Shown piece after piece: positions 48,790 through 58,606 of a stretch of 64,000 nucleotides of DNA (position 1 is its first letter; the number at the start of each line of letters is the position of its first letter). The stretch covers positions 124,001-188,000 of the forward strand of contig JARLJL010000009.1 of the NCBI GenBank assembly GCA_031291235.1, given 5' to 3'. The stretch comes from Sulfuriferula sp. GTDB lineage: Bacteria > Pseudomonadota > Gammaproteobacteria > Burkholderiales > Sulfuriferulaceae. A model generated the notes under the pieces. That model ran no database searches, was not told the DNA's origin, and saw nothing but the letters and a program-made list of their open reading frames with translations. The position numbers and the translations under genes were made by a program.

Positions 48790-50388
48790 CTATTTCACTA
48801 TATCTAGCGCCAAAGCTTCAGCCACTTTAATTCCATCTATGGCAGCCGACAAAATGCCGCCGGCGTAACCGGCACCTTCGCCGGTCGGATACAGGCCGCG
48901 GGTATTCAGGCTCTGATAATCGTCGCCGCGCTTGATGCGTATCGGCGACGAGGTACGGGTTTCCACGCCGGTCAGCACCGCGTCATGCATGGCAAAACCC
49001 CTGATCTGCTTGTCGAACTCTGGCAAGGCCTCGCGCATTGCCGTAATAACATATTCCGGTAACGCCGTGGACAAATCGCCCAGCGTCACCCCCGGTGTAT
49101 ACGACGGCAGCACCGAACCCAATTGGGTCGACGGCCGCTGCGCCAGAAAATCGCCGACCAGCTGCGCCGGCGCATTGTAATTGCCGCCGCCGAGTTCGAA
49201 CGCGCGCGATTCCCACTGGCGCTGAAACGCGATACCGGCCAGCGGGCCGCCGGGGAAATCTTCCGAATCAACATTCACCACCATGCCGCTATTGGCGTTG
49301 CGCTCGTTGCGCGAATACTGGCTCATGCCATTGGTAACAACGCGACCGATTTCCGATGTCGCCGCCACTACCGTGCCGCCCGGGCACATGCAAAAGCTGT
49401 ACACCGCGCGACCGTTGCTGGCATGATGCACCAGCTTGTAATCCGCCGCACCCAGCTCGGGGTGCCCGGCAGTCTCGCCGAAGCGGCACTGGTCGATCAG
49501 ATGCTGCGGGTGCTCGATGCGGAAACCGATGGAAAACGGCTTGGCTTCGATATACACGCCGCGCTCATACAGCATCTCGAAAGTATCGCGCGCACTGTGG
49601 CCGACGGCCAACACCACATGATCGCACGCCAGATGCTCGCCATTCCCCAAAGTAACGCCGGTAATGGCATCGTGCTCGCGAGTAATATCGGCTACCCGGC
49701 TCTGAAAATGGATCTCACCGCCCAATGACTCGATAGTGGCGCGCATTTTTTCCACCATGCCTACCAGCCTGAAGGTGCCGATATGCGGCTTGCTGACGTA
49801 CGCAATCTCCGGCGGCGCACCGGCCTTGATGAATTCGTCGATGACCTTGCGCCCGTAATGCTTGGGGTCCTTGATCTGGCTGTACAGCTTGCCGTCGGAA
49901 AACGTCCCTGCGCCGCCTTCGCCGAACTGCACATTGGATTCCGGATCGAGCTTGCGCTTGCGCCACAGACCCCAGGTGTCCTGCGTGCGTTCGCGCACTG
50001 CCTTGCCGCGCTCCAGGATGATCGGGCGAAAACCCATCTGCGCCAATATCAGCCCGGCAAAAATACCCGCAGGCCCCAGACCGATCACCACCGGCCGCTT
50101 GCTAAAATTCGCCGGTGCCTGAGCAACAAAGTGATAGCCGATATCCGGCGCCATGCCGATATGCTTGTCATGCCTTACTTTCGCCAGCACCGCCTTTTCA
50201 TTTTTCACTTCCACATCCACGGTATACACGAACAGGATATGCGGACGCTTGCGCGCATCCTGCCCGCGGCGGAACACGCTGTAACTCACCAGCGCATCCG
50301 GCGTGATATTCAGACGTTTATAAATGGCGGCAGGCAGATCAACCGGCGGATGGTCCAGCGGCAGCTTGATTTCGGTAATACGCAGCAT
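48790..50388 (-). CDS. FAD-dependent dehydrogenase (COG2509 type)
   Basis: The 532-residue protein has an N-terminal domain of about 90 residues, then an FAD-binding motif VIGLGPAGIFAGLILAQMG, ILERGKAVRERTQDTWGLW, and a C-terminal GEGAGYAGGILSAAIDG. It matches a widespread uncharacterised flavoprotein family. Substrate and partner are unknown. ATG 50388 is preferred to the TTG two codons upstream. Confidence 0.85.
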   Translation of the reverse strand: MLRITEIKLPLDHPPVDLPAAIYKRLNITPDALVSYSVFRRGQDARKRPHILFVYTVDVEVKNEKAVLAKVRHDKHIGMAPDIGYHFVAQAPANFSKRPVVIGLGPAGIFAGLILAQMGFRPIILERGKAVRERTQDTWGLWRKRKLDPESNVQFGEGGAGTFSDGKLYSQIKDPKHYGRKVIDEFIKAGAPPEIAYVSKPHIGTFRLVGMVEKMRATIESLGGEIHFQSRVADITREHDAITGVTLGNGEHLACDHVVLAVGHSARDTFEMLYERGVYIEAKPFSIGFRIEHPQHLIDQCRFGETAGHPELGAADYKLVHHASNGRAVYSFCMCPGGTVVAATSEIGRVVTNGMSQYSRNERNANSGMVVNVDSEDFPGGPLAGIAFQRQWESRAFELGGGNYNAPAQLVGDFLAQRPSTQLGSVLPSYTPGVTLGDLSTALPEYVITAMREALPEFDKQIRGFAMHDAVLTGVETRTSSPIRIKRGDDYQSLNTRGLYPTGEGAGYAGGILSAAIDGIKVAEALALDIVK

Positions 50389-50512
50389 AGTCAAAGCAGG
50401 AGTAACGGCAAAACGCTATTTTACCGCCGCTTGTGGACGTAACCAAATGATTTTCTTGGCAGTCTCGACTTCTCAGGTAAAATACGCCTTTGTATAGTCA
50501 GCAGATAACAAC

Positions 50513-51439
50513 ATGGCAATTCAGTGGTACCCCGGACACATGACCTCGGCGCGCAAAAAGGCCGCCGAAACCATGGCATTAACCGACATCGTCATCGAGG
50601 TGCTGGACGCGCGCCTGCCCGAAGCCAGCAGCAATCCGATGATTGAGGAATTGCGTACCTTCCGCCAGCGTCCGTGCCTGAAAATCCTGAACAAGGCCGA
50701 TCTGGCCGATCCCGCCGTGACCAAAGCCTGGCTGGCGTTTTACAACAGCCAGAAGGGGGTCAAGGCGGTAGCGCTGTCGTGCAAGAAACCCAGCGATGTC
50801 GCCAAGATCCCTGCCATGTGCCTGAAGCTCGCCCCGCATCGCGGCACGACGCTGAAGCCGCTGCGCATGATGATCATGGGTATCCCCAACGTCGGCAAAT
50901 CCACATTGATGAATGCGCTGCTGAAGCGCCGCGTGGCGGCAGTGGGCGACGAACCTGCCGTCACCAAAAGCCAGCAGAAACTTGATCTGAACGACCACAT
51001 GACACTGGTCGATACCCCCGGCATGCTGTGGCCGCGCATCGCCCATCCCAGCGACGGCCTGATGCTGGCGGCCAGCCATGCCATCGGCCGCAATGCGGTG
51101 ATCGACGAAGAAGTCGCCACCTTTCTCGCCGGGAATTTACTGGCGAATTACCCGCAGCTGCTGGTGCAGCGTTACGGTTTCCCGGTCGAGGATAAGGATG
51201 CGGTAGCGGTAATCGAGGCGATCGCGTTACGCCGCGGTTTTCGTATCAAGGGCGGCGAAGCCGATTTCGAGAAAGCAGGACTGACGCTGCTGCAGGACTA
51301 TCGCAGCGGCGCATTGGGCCGCATCAGTCTGGAGACGCCGGACAGCCGCCAGGCGATGCTGGCGGAAGGCGCCGATGTGGCAACCACATTGGGTACGACG
51401 GACAACAGCATCGATTCTCTCGATCAGCCGCCCGCCTGA
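50513..51439 (+). CDS. ylqF: Ribosome biogenesis GTPase YlqF/RbgA family
   Basis: The GTPase motifs are in circularly permuted order: NKADL (G4) comes before GIPNVGKSTLMN (G1) and DTPGMLWP (G3), the hallmark of YlqF. Bacillus RbgA matures the large ribosomal subunit. The opening IQWYPGHMTSARKK is typical. At 308 residues it has the usual length. Its end abuts the convergent metF. Confidence 0.92.
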   Translation: MAIQWYPGHMTSARKKAAETMALTDIVIEVLDARLPEASSNPMIEELRTFRQRPCLKILNKADLADPAVTKAWLAFYNSQKGVKAVALSCKKPSDVAKIPAMCLKLAPHRGTTLKPLRMMIMGIPNVGKSTLMNALLKRRVAAVGDEPAVTKSQQKLDLNDHMTLVDTPGMLWPRIAHPSDGLMLAASHAIGRNAVIDEEVATFLAGNLLANYPQLLVQRYGFPVEDKDAVAVIEAIALRRGFRIKGGEADFEKAGLTLLQDYRSGALGRISLETPDSRQAMLAEGADVATTLGTTDNSIDSLDQPPA

Positions 51440-52273
51440 TTACAACCCCAACCGACGCCAGATTTCCATCGTCGCTGCCGATTGATTCATAGTGTAAAAG
51501 TGCAAGCCCGGCGCGTCGTTATCGAGCAGCCGCTGGCACAGATCCGTCACTACATCCAGGCCGAAGGCGCGAATGGAATCGATGTCGTCGTTGTAGGCTT
51601 CCAGCTTCTTGCGCATCCAGCGCGGGATTTCTGCGCCGCATGCGTCTGAAAATCGTGCCAGCTGAGAGAAATTGCCGATAGGCATGATGCCCGGCACCAC
51701 CGGCACAGTCATGCCCAGACTGTTGCAATCATCGACAAAAGCGAAATAGGCATCGGCATTGAAAAAATACTGGGTAATCGCCGAGTTGGCGCCCGCATCG
51801 ACTTTACGCTTGAAACTCAGCAGATCGTCGCGCGCGCTTCTGGCTTGCGGATGCACTTCCGGATAAGCCGCCACTTCGATATTGAACCAGTCGCCGGTCT
51901 CGTTGCGGATGAATTCAACCAGTTCATTGGCGTAACGAAACTCGCCGGCAGTTGCCATGCCTGAAGGCAGATCGCCGCGCAATGCGACGATGTGGCGGAT
52001 ATTGTGGCCTTTATACTCTTCCAGTATCGCCCGGATATTGTCGCGGGTGGAACCAATACAGGACAGGTGCGGCGCTGCTTCCAACCCCGCCTGCTGTATG
52101 TCCAGCACCGCCGCCAACGAATGATCGCGCGTCGAGCCGCCGGCACCGAAAGTAACCGAAAAAAACTTGGGATGCAGTTCGGCGAGCTGGCTGCGTACCA
52201 CGCGCAGCTTGTCCATGCCGTCAGGCGTCTTGGGCGGAAAAAACTCAAAACTGTAAGTGCGCGCAGTCATCAT
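51440..52273 (-). CDS. metF: 5,10-methylenetetrahydrofolate reductase
   Basis: MetF makes 5-methyltetrahydrofolate for methionine synthesis, using FAD. The 277-residue protein has YSFEFFPPKT, VTFGAGGSTRDHS and IVALRGDLP. GGGAG lies 7 bases before ATG 52273; a second ATG follows at once. It is 26 bp after ahcY and so shares the SAH-riboswitch transcript. Confidence 0.95.
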   Translation of the reverse strand: MMTARTYSFEFFPPKTPDGMDKLRVVRSQLAELHPKFFSVTFGAGGSTRDHSLAAVLDIQQAGLEAAPHLSCIGSTRDNIRAILEEYKGHNIRHIVALRGDLPSGMATAGEFRYANELVEFIRNETGDWFNIEVAAYPEVHPQARSARDDLLSFKRKVDAGANSAITQYFFNADAYFAFVDDCNSLGMTVPVVPGIMPIGNFSQLARFSDACGAEIPRWMRKKLEAYNDDIDSIRAFGLDVVTDLCQRLLDNDAPGLHFYTMNQSAATMEIWRRLGL

Positions 52274-52298
52274 CAAATACTCCCAAAAAATTTACAGC

Positions 52299-53714
52299 TT
52301 AATAACGGTAGTGGCTGGATTTGTAAGGGCCGTTTTTATCCACGCCGATATAGGCCGCCTGCTGGTCGGACAGCTCCGTTAATTGCGCATTCAGCGTTTT
52401 CAGCTGCAGGCGCGCGACTTTCTCGTCCAGATGTTTAGGCAATGTATAAACGCCGATAGGGTAATCGGCCGTACGGCTGAACAACTCGATTTGCGCAATG
52501 GTCTGGTTGGCAAACGACGAACTCATCACGTAGGACGGATGTCCAGTCGCGCAACCCAGATTCACCAGACGGCCCTTGGCTAGCAGGATGATACGTTTGC
52601 CGTCGGGGAAAATAATGTGATCGACTTGCGGTTTGATCTCTTCCCACTGGTATTTTTCGATACCGGCGACATCGATCTCATTATCGAAGTGACCGATATT
52701 GCAAACGATAGCCTGATTCTTCATCTTCGCCATGTGATCATGGGTGATGACGTGGTAGTTGCCGGTGGCGGTAACGAAGATGTCCGCCTTGTCGGCTGCG
52801 TAATCCATGGTAACCACGCGGTAGCCTTCCATCGCTGCCTGCAATGCGCAGATCGGGTCGATCTCGGTAATCCACACTTGTGCAGACAGTGCACGCAAAG
52901 CTTGTGCCGAACCTTTACCGACATCGCCATAACCGGCCACTACGGCAATCTTGCCTGCCACCATCACGTCAGTGGCGCGCTTGATACCGTCAACCAGCGA
53001 TTCGCGACAGCCGTACAAATTATCGAATTTGGATTTGGTCACCGAGTCATTGACGTTGATCGCAGGGAACTTCAATTCGCCGCGCTCATGCATCTGATAC
53101 AAACGATGCACGCCGGTAGTGGTTTCCTCGGTCACGCCCTTGATATGGGCAAGACGAACCGAATACCAGTTCGGCGACACCGCCAGCTTGGCCTTGATCG
53201 CGGCAAACAGCACACGCTCCTCTTCGCTGGTAGGGTGCGCCAGCACGCTGATATCGGCTTCGGCGCGCGAACCCAGATGCAGCAACAGCGTCGCATCGCC
53301 GCCGTCGTCCAGGATCATGTTGGAATAACCGCCGTCAGTCCATTCGAATATGCGATGGGTGTAATCCCAGTATTCGGTCAGCGATTCGCCTTTGACGGCG
53401 AAGACCGGCGTGCCGGTGGCGGCGATGGCCGCAGCCGCGTGATCCTGGGTGGAAAAAATATTGCACGATGCCCAGCGCACTTCTGCGCCCAAGGCTTGCA
53501 GCGTTTCGATCAGTACGCCGGTCTGGATGGTCATGTGCAGGCTGCCGGTGATGCGAGCGCCTTTCAACGGTTTTGAAACAGCGAATTCTTCGCGAATCGC
53601 CATCAGACCCGGCATTTCGATTTCGGCGATATTGAGTTCTTTGCGCCCCCAGTCGGCCAGCGACAGGTCGGCAATAATGTAATCTTGGGTAGAGCTAGAG
53701 GTGACGGCGTTCAT
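52299..53714 (-). CDS. ahcY: S-adenosylhomocysteine hydrolase
   Basis: The enzyme splits S-adenosylhomocysteine into adenosine and homocysteine, with bound NAD. The 471-residue protein has [15 protein letters not shown], the NAD site [16 protein letters not shown] and the C-terminal KSSHYRY. GGAGGG lies before ATG 53714. Its leader contains an SAH riboswitch, so accumulation of the substrate should raise expression. Confidence 0.97.
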   Translation of the reverse strand: MNAVTSSSTQDYIIADLSLADWGRKELNIAEIEMPGLMAIREEFAVSKPLKGARITGSLHMTIQTGVLIETLQALGAEVRWASCNIFSTQDHAAAAIAATGTPVFAVKGESLTEYWDYTHRIFEWTDGGYSNMILDDGGDATLLLHLGSRAEADISVLAHPTSEEERVLFAAIKAKLAVSPNWYSVRLAHIKGVTEETTTGVHRLYQMHERGELKFPAINVNDSVTKSKFDNLYGCRESLVDGIKRATDVMVAGKIAVVAGYGDVGKGSAQALRALSAQVWITEIDPICALQAAMEGYRVVTMDYAADKADIFVTATGNYHVITHDHMAKMKNQAIVCNIGHFDNEIDVAGIEKYQWEEIKPQVDHIIFPDGKRIILLAKGRLVNLGCATGHPSYVMSSSFANQTIAQIELFSRTADYPIGVYTLPKHLDEKVARLQLKTLNAQLTELSDQQAAYIGVDKNGPYKSSHYRY

Positions 53715-53751
53715 CACGCCCTCCTTTCTGTAAGTAATGACAAAAAAGTAA

Positions 53752-53823
53752 GACGTGAGCGCCGTTGCATAAAAGCCGGTTTGAGCCTGGCAGGGGTATC
53801 CCCGTCGCAGCGCTCCTCAAACC
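53752..53823 (-). promoter_or_regulatory. SAH riboswitch in the ahcY-metF leader
   Basis: On the minus strand the conserved elements GAGGAGCGCTGCGAC, GCCAGGCTC and AACGGCGCTCACG occur in order, and GGTTTGAG pairs with CTCAAACC. The helix GAGCGC/GCGCTC closes the motif. SAH riboswitches activate ahcY and related genes when S-adenosylhomocysteine builds up. It lies 38 bp before the ahcY start. Confidence 0.93.
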
Positions 53824-53830
53824 AGCCGAC

Positions 53831-53859
53831 ATTCTAGCGGAGTCGCCAGAATGTGTACA
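53831..53859 (-). promoter_or_regulatory. Sigma-70 promoter of ahcY-metF
   Basis: TGTACA and TAGAAT are 17 bp apart on the minus strand, starting transcription just before the riboswitch. The same boxes, spacing and CTCCGC spacer end occur before metK. It sits 7 bp past the metK stop codon. Confidence 0.65.
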
Positions 53860-53866
53860 GCCGCAA

Positions 53867-55030
53867 TTATATGCCGGCTGCCGACTTCAACGCTTCCGCC
53901 TTATCGGTGGACTCCCAGGTAAATTCAGGCTCATCGCGGCCGAAATGCCCGTAACTGGCCGTGCGCGTATAGATAGGACGCAGCAGGTTGAGCGTCTGGA
54001 TAATCGCCTTGGGACGCAAATCGAAATGCGCTTCAACCAGTTCCGCAATGCGTTCGTCGCTGACCTTGCCGGTACCGAAGGTATTCACCATCAGCGATAC
54101 CGGGCGCGCCACACCGATAGCATAAGCCACCTGCACCAGACATTTGCTTGCCAAACCGGCGGCCACAATGTTCTTGGCCACATAACGGCCTGCGTAAGCA
54201 GCGGAACGATCCACTTTGCTCGGGTCCTTGCCGGAGAACGCGCCACCGCCGTGAGGTGCGGCACCGCCATAAGTATCAACAATAATCTTGCGCCCGGTCA
54301 GGCCGGCATCGCCCATAGGGCCGCCGATCACGAAACGTCCGGTCGGATTCACCAGATAACGCACGTCCTCTTTCAACATGTCCGCAGGGATCACCGGCTT
54401 GATGATCTCCTCGATCACGGCTTCCTGGATCTGCGCATGCGACACGTCGGGGTGATGCTGAGTAGACAGCACAACGGTATCGACGTGCTGCGGTTTGCCG
54501 TCGACATAACGTATCGACACCTGCGATTTTGCATCGGGCCGCAACCAGGGCAGACGGCCGTCCTTGCGCAATTCGGCCTGACGCTCGACCAGACGGTGTG
54601 CCAGATAGATAGGCAACGGCATCAGTGACGGCGTTTCGTCGCAGGCATAACCGAACATCAGGCCCTGATCACCGGCACCCTGATCCAGATCCAGCCCTTG
54701 GCCTTCATTCACGCCCTGGGCAATATCTGCCGATTGCTTGCCAAAAGTAGTGAGCACGGAACAGGTGTTGTAATCGAAACCGATATCGGAACTGTCGTAG
54801 CCGATACGCTTCACGGTCTGACGCGCGATCTGGTTGTAATCGATCATGGCATGAGTCGTGATTTCGCCAGCGATAACGACCAGACCGGTCGTTACCAATG
54901 TTTCGCAAGCCACGCGCGCATGCGGATCCTGAGTCAGGATGGCATCCAGAACGGCATCTGAAATTTGGTCGGCAACTTTATCGGGATGACCTTCGGATAC
55001 GGATTCCGAAGTAAAAATGTAATCTTGCAT
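53867..55030 (-). CDS. metK: S-adenosylmethionine synthetase
   Basis: MetK makes S-adenosylmethionine from ATP and methionine. The 387-residue protein has [47 protein letters not shown] and [14 protein letters not shown] 55030 is the family start; the upstream GTG in the raw frame is not used. Unusually, its leader holds an SAH riboswitch nearly identical to that of ahcY, and a decayed copy of its own 5' end lies farther upstream. Confidence 0.97.
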   Translation of the reverse strand: MQDYIFTSESVSEGHPDKVADQISDAVLDAILTQDPHARVACETLVTTGLVVIAGEITTHAMIDYNQIARQTVKRIGYDSSDIGFDYNTCSVLTTFGKQSADIAQGVNEGQGLDLDQGAGDQGLMFGYACDETPSLMPLPIYLAHRLVERQAELRKDGRLPWLRPDAKSQVSIRYVDGKPQHVDTVVLSTQHHPDVSHAQIQEAVIEEIIKPVIPADMLKEDVRYLVNPTGRFVIGGPMGDAGLTGRKIIVDTYGGAAPHGGGAFSGKDPSKVDRSAAYAGRYVAKNIVAAGLASKCLVQVAYAIGVARPVSLMVNTFGTGKVSDERIAELVEAHFDLRPKAIIQTLNLLRPIYTRTASYGHFGRDEPEFTWESTDKAEALKSAAGI

Positions 55031-55067
55031 GGCACACACGCCTTTCTGTTAAAGACAAAAAAGTAAG

Positions 55068-55134
55068 ACGTGAGCGTCGTTGCTATGTAGAAGGTTTGAG
55101 CCTGGCGGGGTACCCGTCGCAACGCTCCTCAAAC
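55068..55134 (-). promoter_or_regulatory. SAH riboswitch in the metK leader
   Basis: The elements GAGGAGCGTTGCGAC, GCCAGGCTC and AACGACGCTCACG match the ahcY copy. Compared with that copy, the helix GAGCGT/ACGCTC shows a paired C-G to T-A change, so base pairing is kept by selection. The downstream TCTTACTTTTTTGTC is shared too. It lies about 40 bp before the metK start. Confidence 0.92.
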
Positions 55135-55143
55135 CGAAGCGAC

Positions 55144-55172
55144 ATTCTAGCGGAGTCTCCTTCGCGTGTACA
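55144..55172 (-). promoter_or_regulatory. Sigma-70 promoter of metK
   Basis: TGTACA, a 17-bp spacer and TAGAAT on the minus strand copy the ahcY promoter. The -35 box lies at the edge of the metK relic. Confidence 0.6.
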
Positions 55173-55174
55173 GA

Positions 55175-55295
55175 CTATCGTCCGGCAAGCTACACGCATA
55201 TGCGGGTCTTGGGTTAGAATGCGGTTATACGCTATCGGACATTTGCCCGGCGAATGATCCGCATGCCTTTTCGATACAGACATTGAGGTAAATAC
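55175..55295 (-). pseudogene. Relic of the metK 5' coding region
   Basis: Reading the minus strand from 55295 gives VFTSMSVSKRHADHS and later RILTQDPHMRVACRTIV, against [17 protein letters not shown] and [17 protein letters not shown] in intact metK. The frame has kept pace, but active-site residues such as the GHPD motif are degraded. It covers about residues 5-45 and then runs into the metK promoter. It is best explained as the decayed remnant of a tandem duplication. Confidence 0.8.
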
Positions 55296-55368
55296 CCGTC
55301 TTGCACTACGCCAGCCCCACCAAAACGACAATTTGCGAAATCACGCGATGCGGCTCGCCTGAAACCAA

Positions 55369-56238
55369 ATGACATTATTCCTTTTGCGTTTACTTGCCCG
55401 GCTACCGCTGCGCTTGTGGCATATACTGGGTGCATTCGGCGGCTGGCTGGTTTACCGCAGCGACAAACGTTACGCCGCCAAAATCCAGCAAAATCTGGCG
55501 CAAAGCGGCATTGCGACCGACGACACAGCCTATCAGGCATTACTGCGACAAACCGCGCAGGAAATCGGCAAGGGCGGTGCCGAACTGTTGCCGATCTGGC
55601 TGCGCCCATACGATCAGGTACTGGGTCTGGTCAAGGAATGCCGCGGCTGGGAGCATGTCGAAGCGGCCGTCGGCGCCGGCAAGGGCATACTCGCGATGAC
55701 GCCGCATCTGGGCTGCTTTGAAATCGTCAGCCTGTATTACGCTGCCCGCCGCCCCATGACCGTCATGTATCGCCCGCCTCGCCAGCAGTGGGTAGAAGGC
55801 GTCATGCGCGCCGGTCGCGCGCGCGGCCAAATCACGCTGGCCACCACCGACGTCAAAGGCGTCCGCGCCCTGCTTACCGCGCTGAAAAAAGGCGAAGCGG
55901 TCGGCGTGCTGCCCGATCAGGTTGCCAGCAAAGGCGAAGGCGTGTGGGCGAATTTCTTCGGCCGCCCGGCTTATACGCCGACGCTGGTCGCGCGCCTGCA
56001 TCAATCTACCGGCGCGGTGCCGCTGCTGATGTTTGGCGAACGCCTGCCGCACGGTCAGGGCTATATAGTGCATATTGAGCCGCTGCAAGCCGATCTGAGC
56101 GGCGACAAACAACTCGCCAGCATCGCCCTCAACGCTGCGCTGGAACAGCTCATCCGCAAATTTCCGGCCCAGTATTTATGGAGCTATAACCGCTACAAAC
56201 GTCCCGGCGGCGTTGAACCGCCGGAAACCGCGCTATGA
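55369..56238 (+). CDS. lpxL: LpxL/HtrB-family lipid A acyltransferase (first copy)
   Basis: The 289-residue protein has an N-terminal membrane helix and the acyltransferase motif TPHLGCFEI (H-x4-E pattern), YRPPRQQWV and LPDQVASKGEGVW. It should add a secondary acyl chain to lipid A at the inner membrane. It overlaps the next acyltransferase gene by 4 bp. It is divergent from metK. Confidence 0.9.
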   Translation: MTLFLLRLLARLPLRLWHILGAFGGWLVYRSDKRYAAKIQQNLAQSGIATDDTAYQALLRQTAQEIGKGGAELLPIWLRPYDQVLGLVKECRGWEHVEAAVGAGKGILAMTPHLGCFEIVSLYYAARRPMTVMYRPPRQQWVEGVMRAGRARGQITLATTDVKGVRALLTALKKGEAVGVLPDQVASKGEGVWANFFGRPAYTPTLVARLHQSTGAVPLLMFGERLPHGQGYIVHIEPLQADLSGDKQLASIALNAALEQLIRKFPAQYLWSYNRYKRPGGVEPPETAL

Positions 56239-57113
56239 TTCTGTCCCGCATCGGCATTTTCATACTCTGGCTCATACACTGGCTGCCGCTGGCGGCGCAA
56301 GCCGGTATCGGCAACACGCTGGGCAGCTTGCTGTATGCCGTAGCCGCGAAACGCCGGAAAATCGGCGCCATCAATTTAATGCTGTGCTTTCCGGAGTGGA
56401 CGCAGCAGCAACGCGACCGGGTATTGCGGCAACACTTTCAGGCCATGACCCGCGCCGCCATCGAGCATGGCGAATTATGGTGGTCGGATCGCAAGCGCAT
56501 TAACCGTATCGTCAGGATTGAAGGTCTTGCGCATTTCCAGGCCGTATCCGGCGAACCGCTGATCTTGCTGGCGCCGCACTTTATCGGTCTGGATATGGGC
56601 GGCGTGCGTCTGAGCACCGAATATGCACCGCTGGTGTCGATGTATAGCCGGCTCAAGAACCCGCTGTTCGACCAGCTCATGTTCCACGCCAGAACCCGCT
56701 TCGGCCAATCCCGGCTGATATCCCGCCATGAGGGCGTACGCCCGCTGATACGCGAAATGAAACAGGGCGCGCCGCTGTATTATTTGCCGGATCAGGATTT
56801 CGGCGCCAAGGATGCCGTATTTGCGCCATTTTTCGGCGTGCCGGCGGCAACGGTGAACGCCTTGCCGCGCATTGCCAAACTGGCGCATGCCAAAGTCGTG
56901 CCGGTAGTCACGCGGCAATTGCCGGGCGGCCAGGGTTATGTAGCGCAGTTTTATCCGGCGTGGGATAATTTCCCCAGCGACGACATCGCGGCCGATGTCA
57001 CACGCATGAATGCCTTTATCGAAGACCGGGTACGTGAAATGCCGGAACAATATTTCTGGCTGCACAAACGCTTCAAGACGCGTCCGCCGGGCGAGGCCAA
57101 ACTCTATTCCTGA
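56235..57113 (+). CDS. LpxL/HtrB-family lipid A acyltransferase (second copy)
   Basis: This 292-residue paralogue has [27 protein letters not shown] and [15 protein letters not shown]. Two such enzymes in a row before dapF is common in betaproteobacteria; each probably loads a different position of lipid A. It overlaps the first copy by 4 bp and precedes dapF by 10 bp. Confidence 0.9.
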   Translation: MILSRIGIFILWLIHWLPLAAQAGIGNTLGSLLYAVAAKRRKIGAINLMLCFPEWTQQQRDRVLRQHFQAMTRAAIEHGELWWSDRKRINRIVRIEGLAHFQAVSGEPLILLAPHFIGLDMGGVRLSTEYAPLVSMYSRLKNPLFDQLMFHARTRFGQSRLISRHEGVRPLIREMKQGAPLYYLPDQDFGAKDAVFAPFFGVPAATVNALPRIAKLAHAKVVPVVTRQLPGGQGYVAQFYPAWDNFPSDDIAADVTRMNAFIEDRVREMPEQYFWLHKRFKTRPPGEAKLYS

Positions 57114-57123
57114 CGACCACGAC

Positions 57124-57957
57124 ATGAAATTGAAATTTAGCAAAATGCACGGCGCAGGCAACGATTTCGTCGTAATCGACGCGATCAGCCAGCATGTCGA
57201 CCTCTCTGCCGAGCAGGTGCGCTGGATCGCCGACCGGCATTTCGGCGTCGGTTGCGACCAGTTGCTGCTGGTCGAACGCCCTACCCGCGACGATGCCGAT
57301 TTCCGTTATCGCATTTTTAACGCCGACGGCAGTGAAGTCGAACAATGCGGCAACGGCGCACGCTGCTTTGTGCGTTTCGTACACGACCACGGCCTGACCG
57401 ACCAGCGCGAAATCCGCGTAGAAACAGCCTCCGGGCTGATCTTTCCGCGACTGGAAGACGACGGCCGCGTTACCGTCAATATGGGCGCGCCGCGATTCGA
57501 GCCTGCCGACATCCCGTTTGTGGCTGATGCTCGCGCACTCACTTACCCACTAGCGGTGGGCGACAAACTGCTGGATGTCAGCGTACTGTCCATGGGCAAC
57601 CCGCACGCCGTGCAAATTGTGGATAATGTCGACGCGGCGCCGGTGACGGAACTGGGCGCACTGATAGAACATCATCCGCGTTTTCCCAAACGGGTCAATG
57701 CCGGATTTATGCAAATCATGGATCGTAACCATATTCGCTTGCGTGTTTACGAGCGCGGCGCAGGCGAAACGCTGGCGTGCGGTACCGGCGCATGCGCTGC
57801 TGTTGTCGCCGGCATTACCCGCGGGCTGTTGCAACAACGTGTCGATGTTGCCACCCGCGGCGGTATACTGACTATAGAGTGGGCCGGCGAGGGCACTCCT
57901 GTCTGGCTCACCGGACCCACTGTTAACGTATTTGAAGCTGAACTTACTCTGGAATGA
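57124..57957 (+). CDS. dapF: Diaminopimelate epimerase
   Basis: DapF converts LL- to meso-diaminopimelate for lysine and peptidoglycan. The 277-residue protein has [13 protein letters not shown], the first catalytic Cys in [10 protein letters not shown] and the second in [13 protein letters not shown] 57124 matches the family start. DUF484 and xerC follow in the conserved order. Confidence 0.96.
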   Translation: MKLKFSKMHGAGNDFVVIDAISQHVDLSAEQVRWIADRHFGVGCDQLLLVERPTRDDADFRYRIFNADGSEVEQCGNGARCFVRFVHDHGLTDQREIRVETASGLIFPRLEDDGRVTVNMGAPRFEPADIPFVADARALTYPLAVGDKLLDVSVLSMGNPHAVQIVDNVDAAPVTELGALIEHHPRFPKRVNAGFMQIMDRNHIRLRVYERGAGETLACGTGACAAVVAGITRGLLQQRVDVATRGGILTIEWAGEGTPVWLTGPTVNVFEAELTLE

Positions 57958-57967
57958 AACCGGCAAT

Positions 57968-58606
57968 ATGAAATCCGATGAAATCGCGCGCTATCTGGCG
58001 ACACACCCTGAATTTTTTGACGAATATCCTCACCTGCTGACGGATATTCGCGTCAGTCACCCGTTCGAAGGACGGGCTATTCCTATCGCCGAACGCCAGA
58101 TCCTGAATTTGCGCGACAAGGTCACCCTGCTGGAAACCAAACTTGCCGAGTTGATCCAGTTTGGCGAAGAGAACGACATCAGTTCGCAAAAAATGCAGCA
58201 CATCGCTGTCGCCATGATGGCGGCACGCGATTTGCCAACACTGATTCATGCGCTGTACCTGAATTTGCGCGAAGATTTCGCCATTCCTCACGCCACGCTC
58301 CGGATCTGGCAGGCGACCGGCGACGAAGTCGAATTCACGCCGTGTTCCGATGAAGTAAAAACATGGGTAGAAAATATGCCGCATCCGCAATGCGGCGCCT
58401 ATCTGCATCCGGAGGCGCTCACCTGGCTGGGCGATGCCAGCCATTTGCGTTCATATGCCGCTATCCCGCTCAAAAACGACCAGCTCGTCGGCGTGCTGAT
58501 ATTGGCTTCCGAAGATACGCAGCGCTTCTACCCGCAAATGGGCACACTGTATCTGCAACGTCTGGGCGAGCTGATTGCAGCCGGGTTGCAACGCTTGCTG
58601 CCGTGA
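57968..58606 (+). CDS. DUF484 family protein
   Basis: The 212-residue protein has the DUF484 opening (YLATHPEFFDEYPHLLTDI), a short coiled coil and a GAF-like domain. It is always found next to xerC in proteobacteria, but its function is not established. ATG 57968 is preferred to 57932, which would overlap dapF. Its stop overlaps the xerC GTG (GTGA). Confidence 0.9.
   Translation: MKSDEIARYLATHPEFFDEYPHLLTDIRVSHPFEGRAIPIAERQILNLRDKVTLLETKLAELIQFGEENDISSQKMQHIAVAMMAARDLPTLIHALYLNLREDFAIPHATLRIWQATGDEVEFTPCSDEVKTWVENMPHPQCGAYLHPEALTWLGDASHLRSYAAIPLKNDQLVGVLILASEDTQRFYPQMGTLYLQRLGELIAAGLQRLLP

Noticed and set aside
58363-58602. Upstream extension of the xerC frame
   Set aside because: It lies inside DUF484 in another frame; XerC-like sequence begins after GTG 58603, which overlaps the DUF484 stop.
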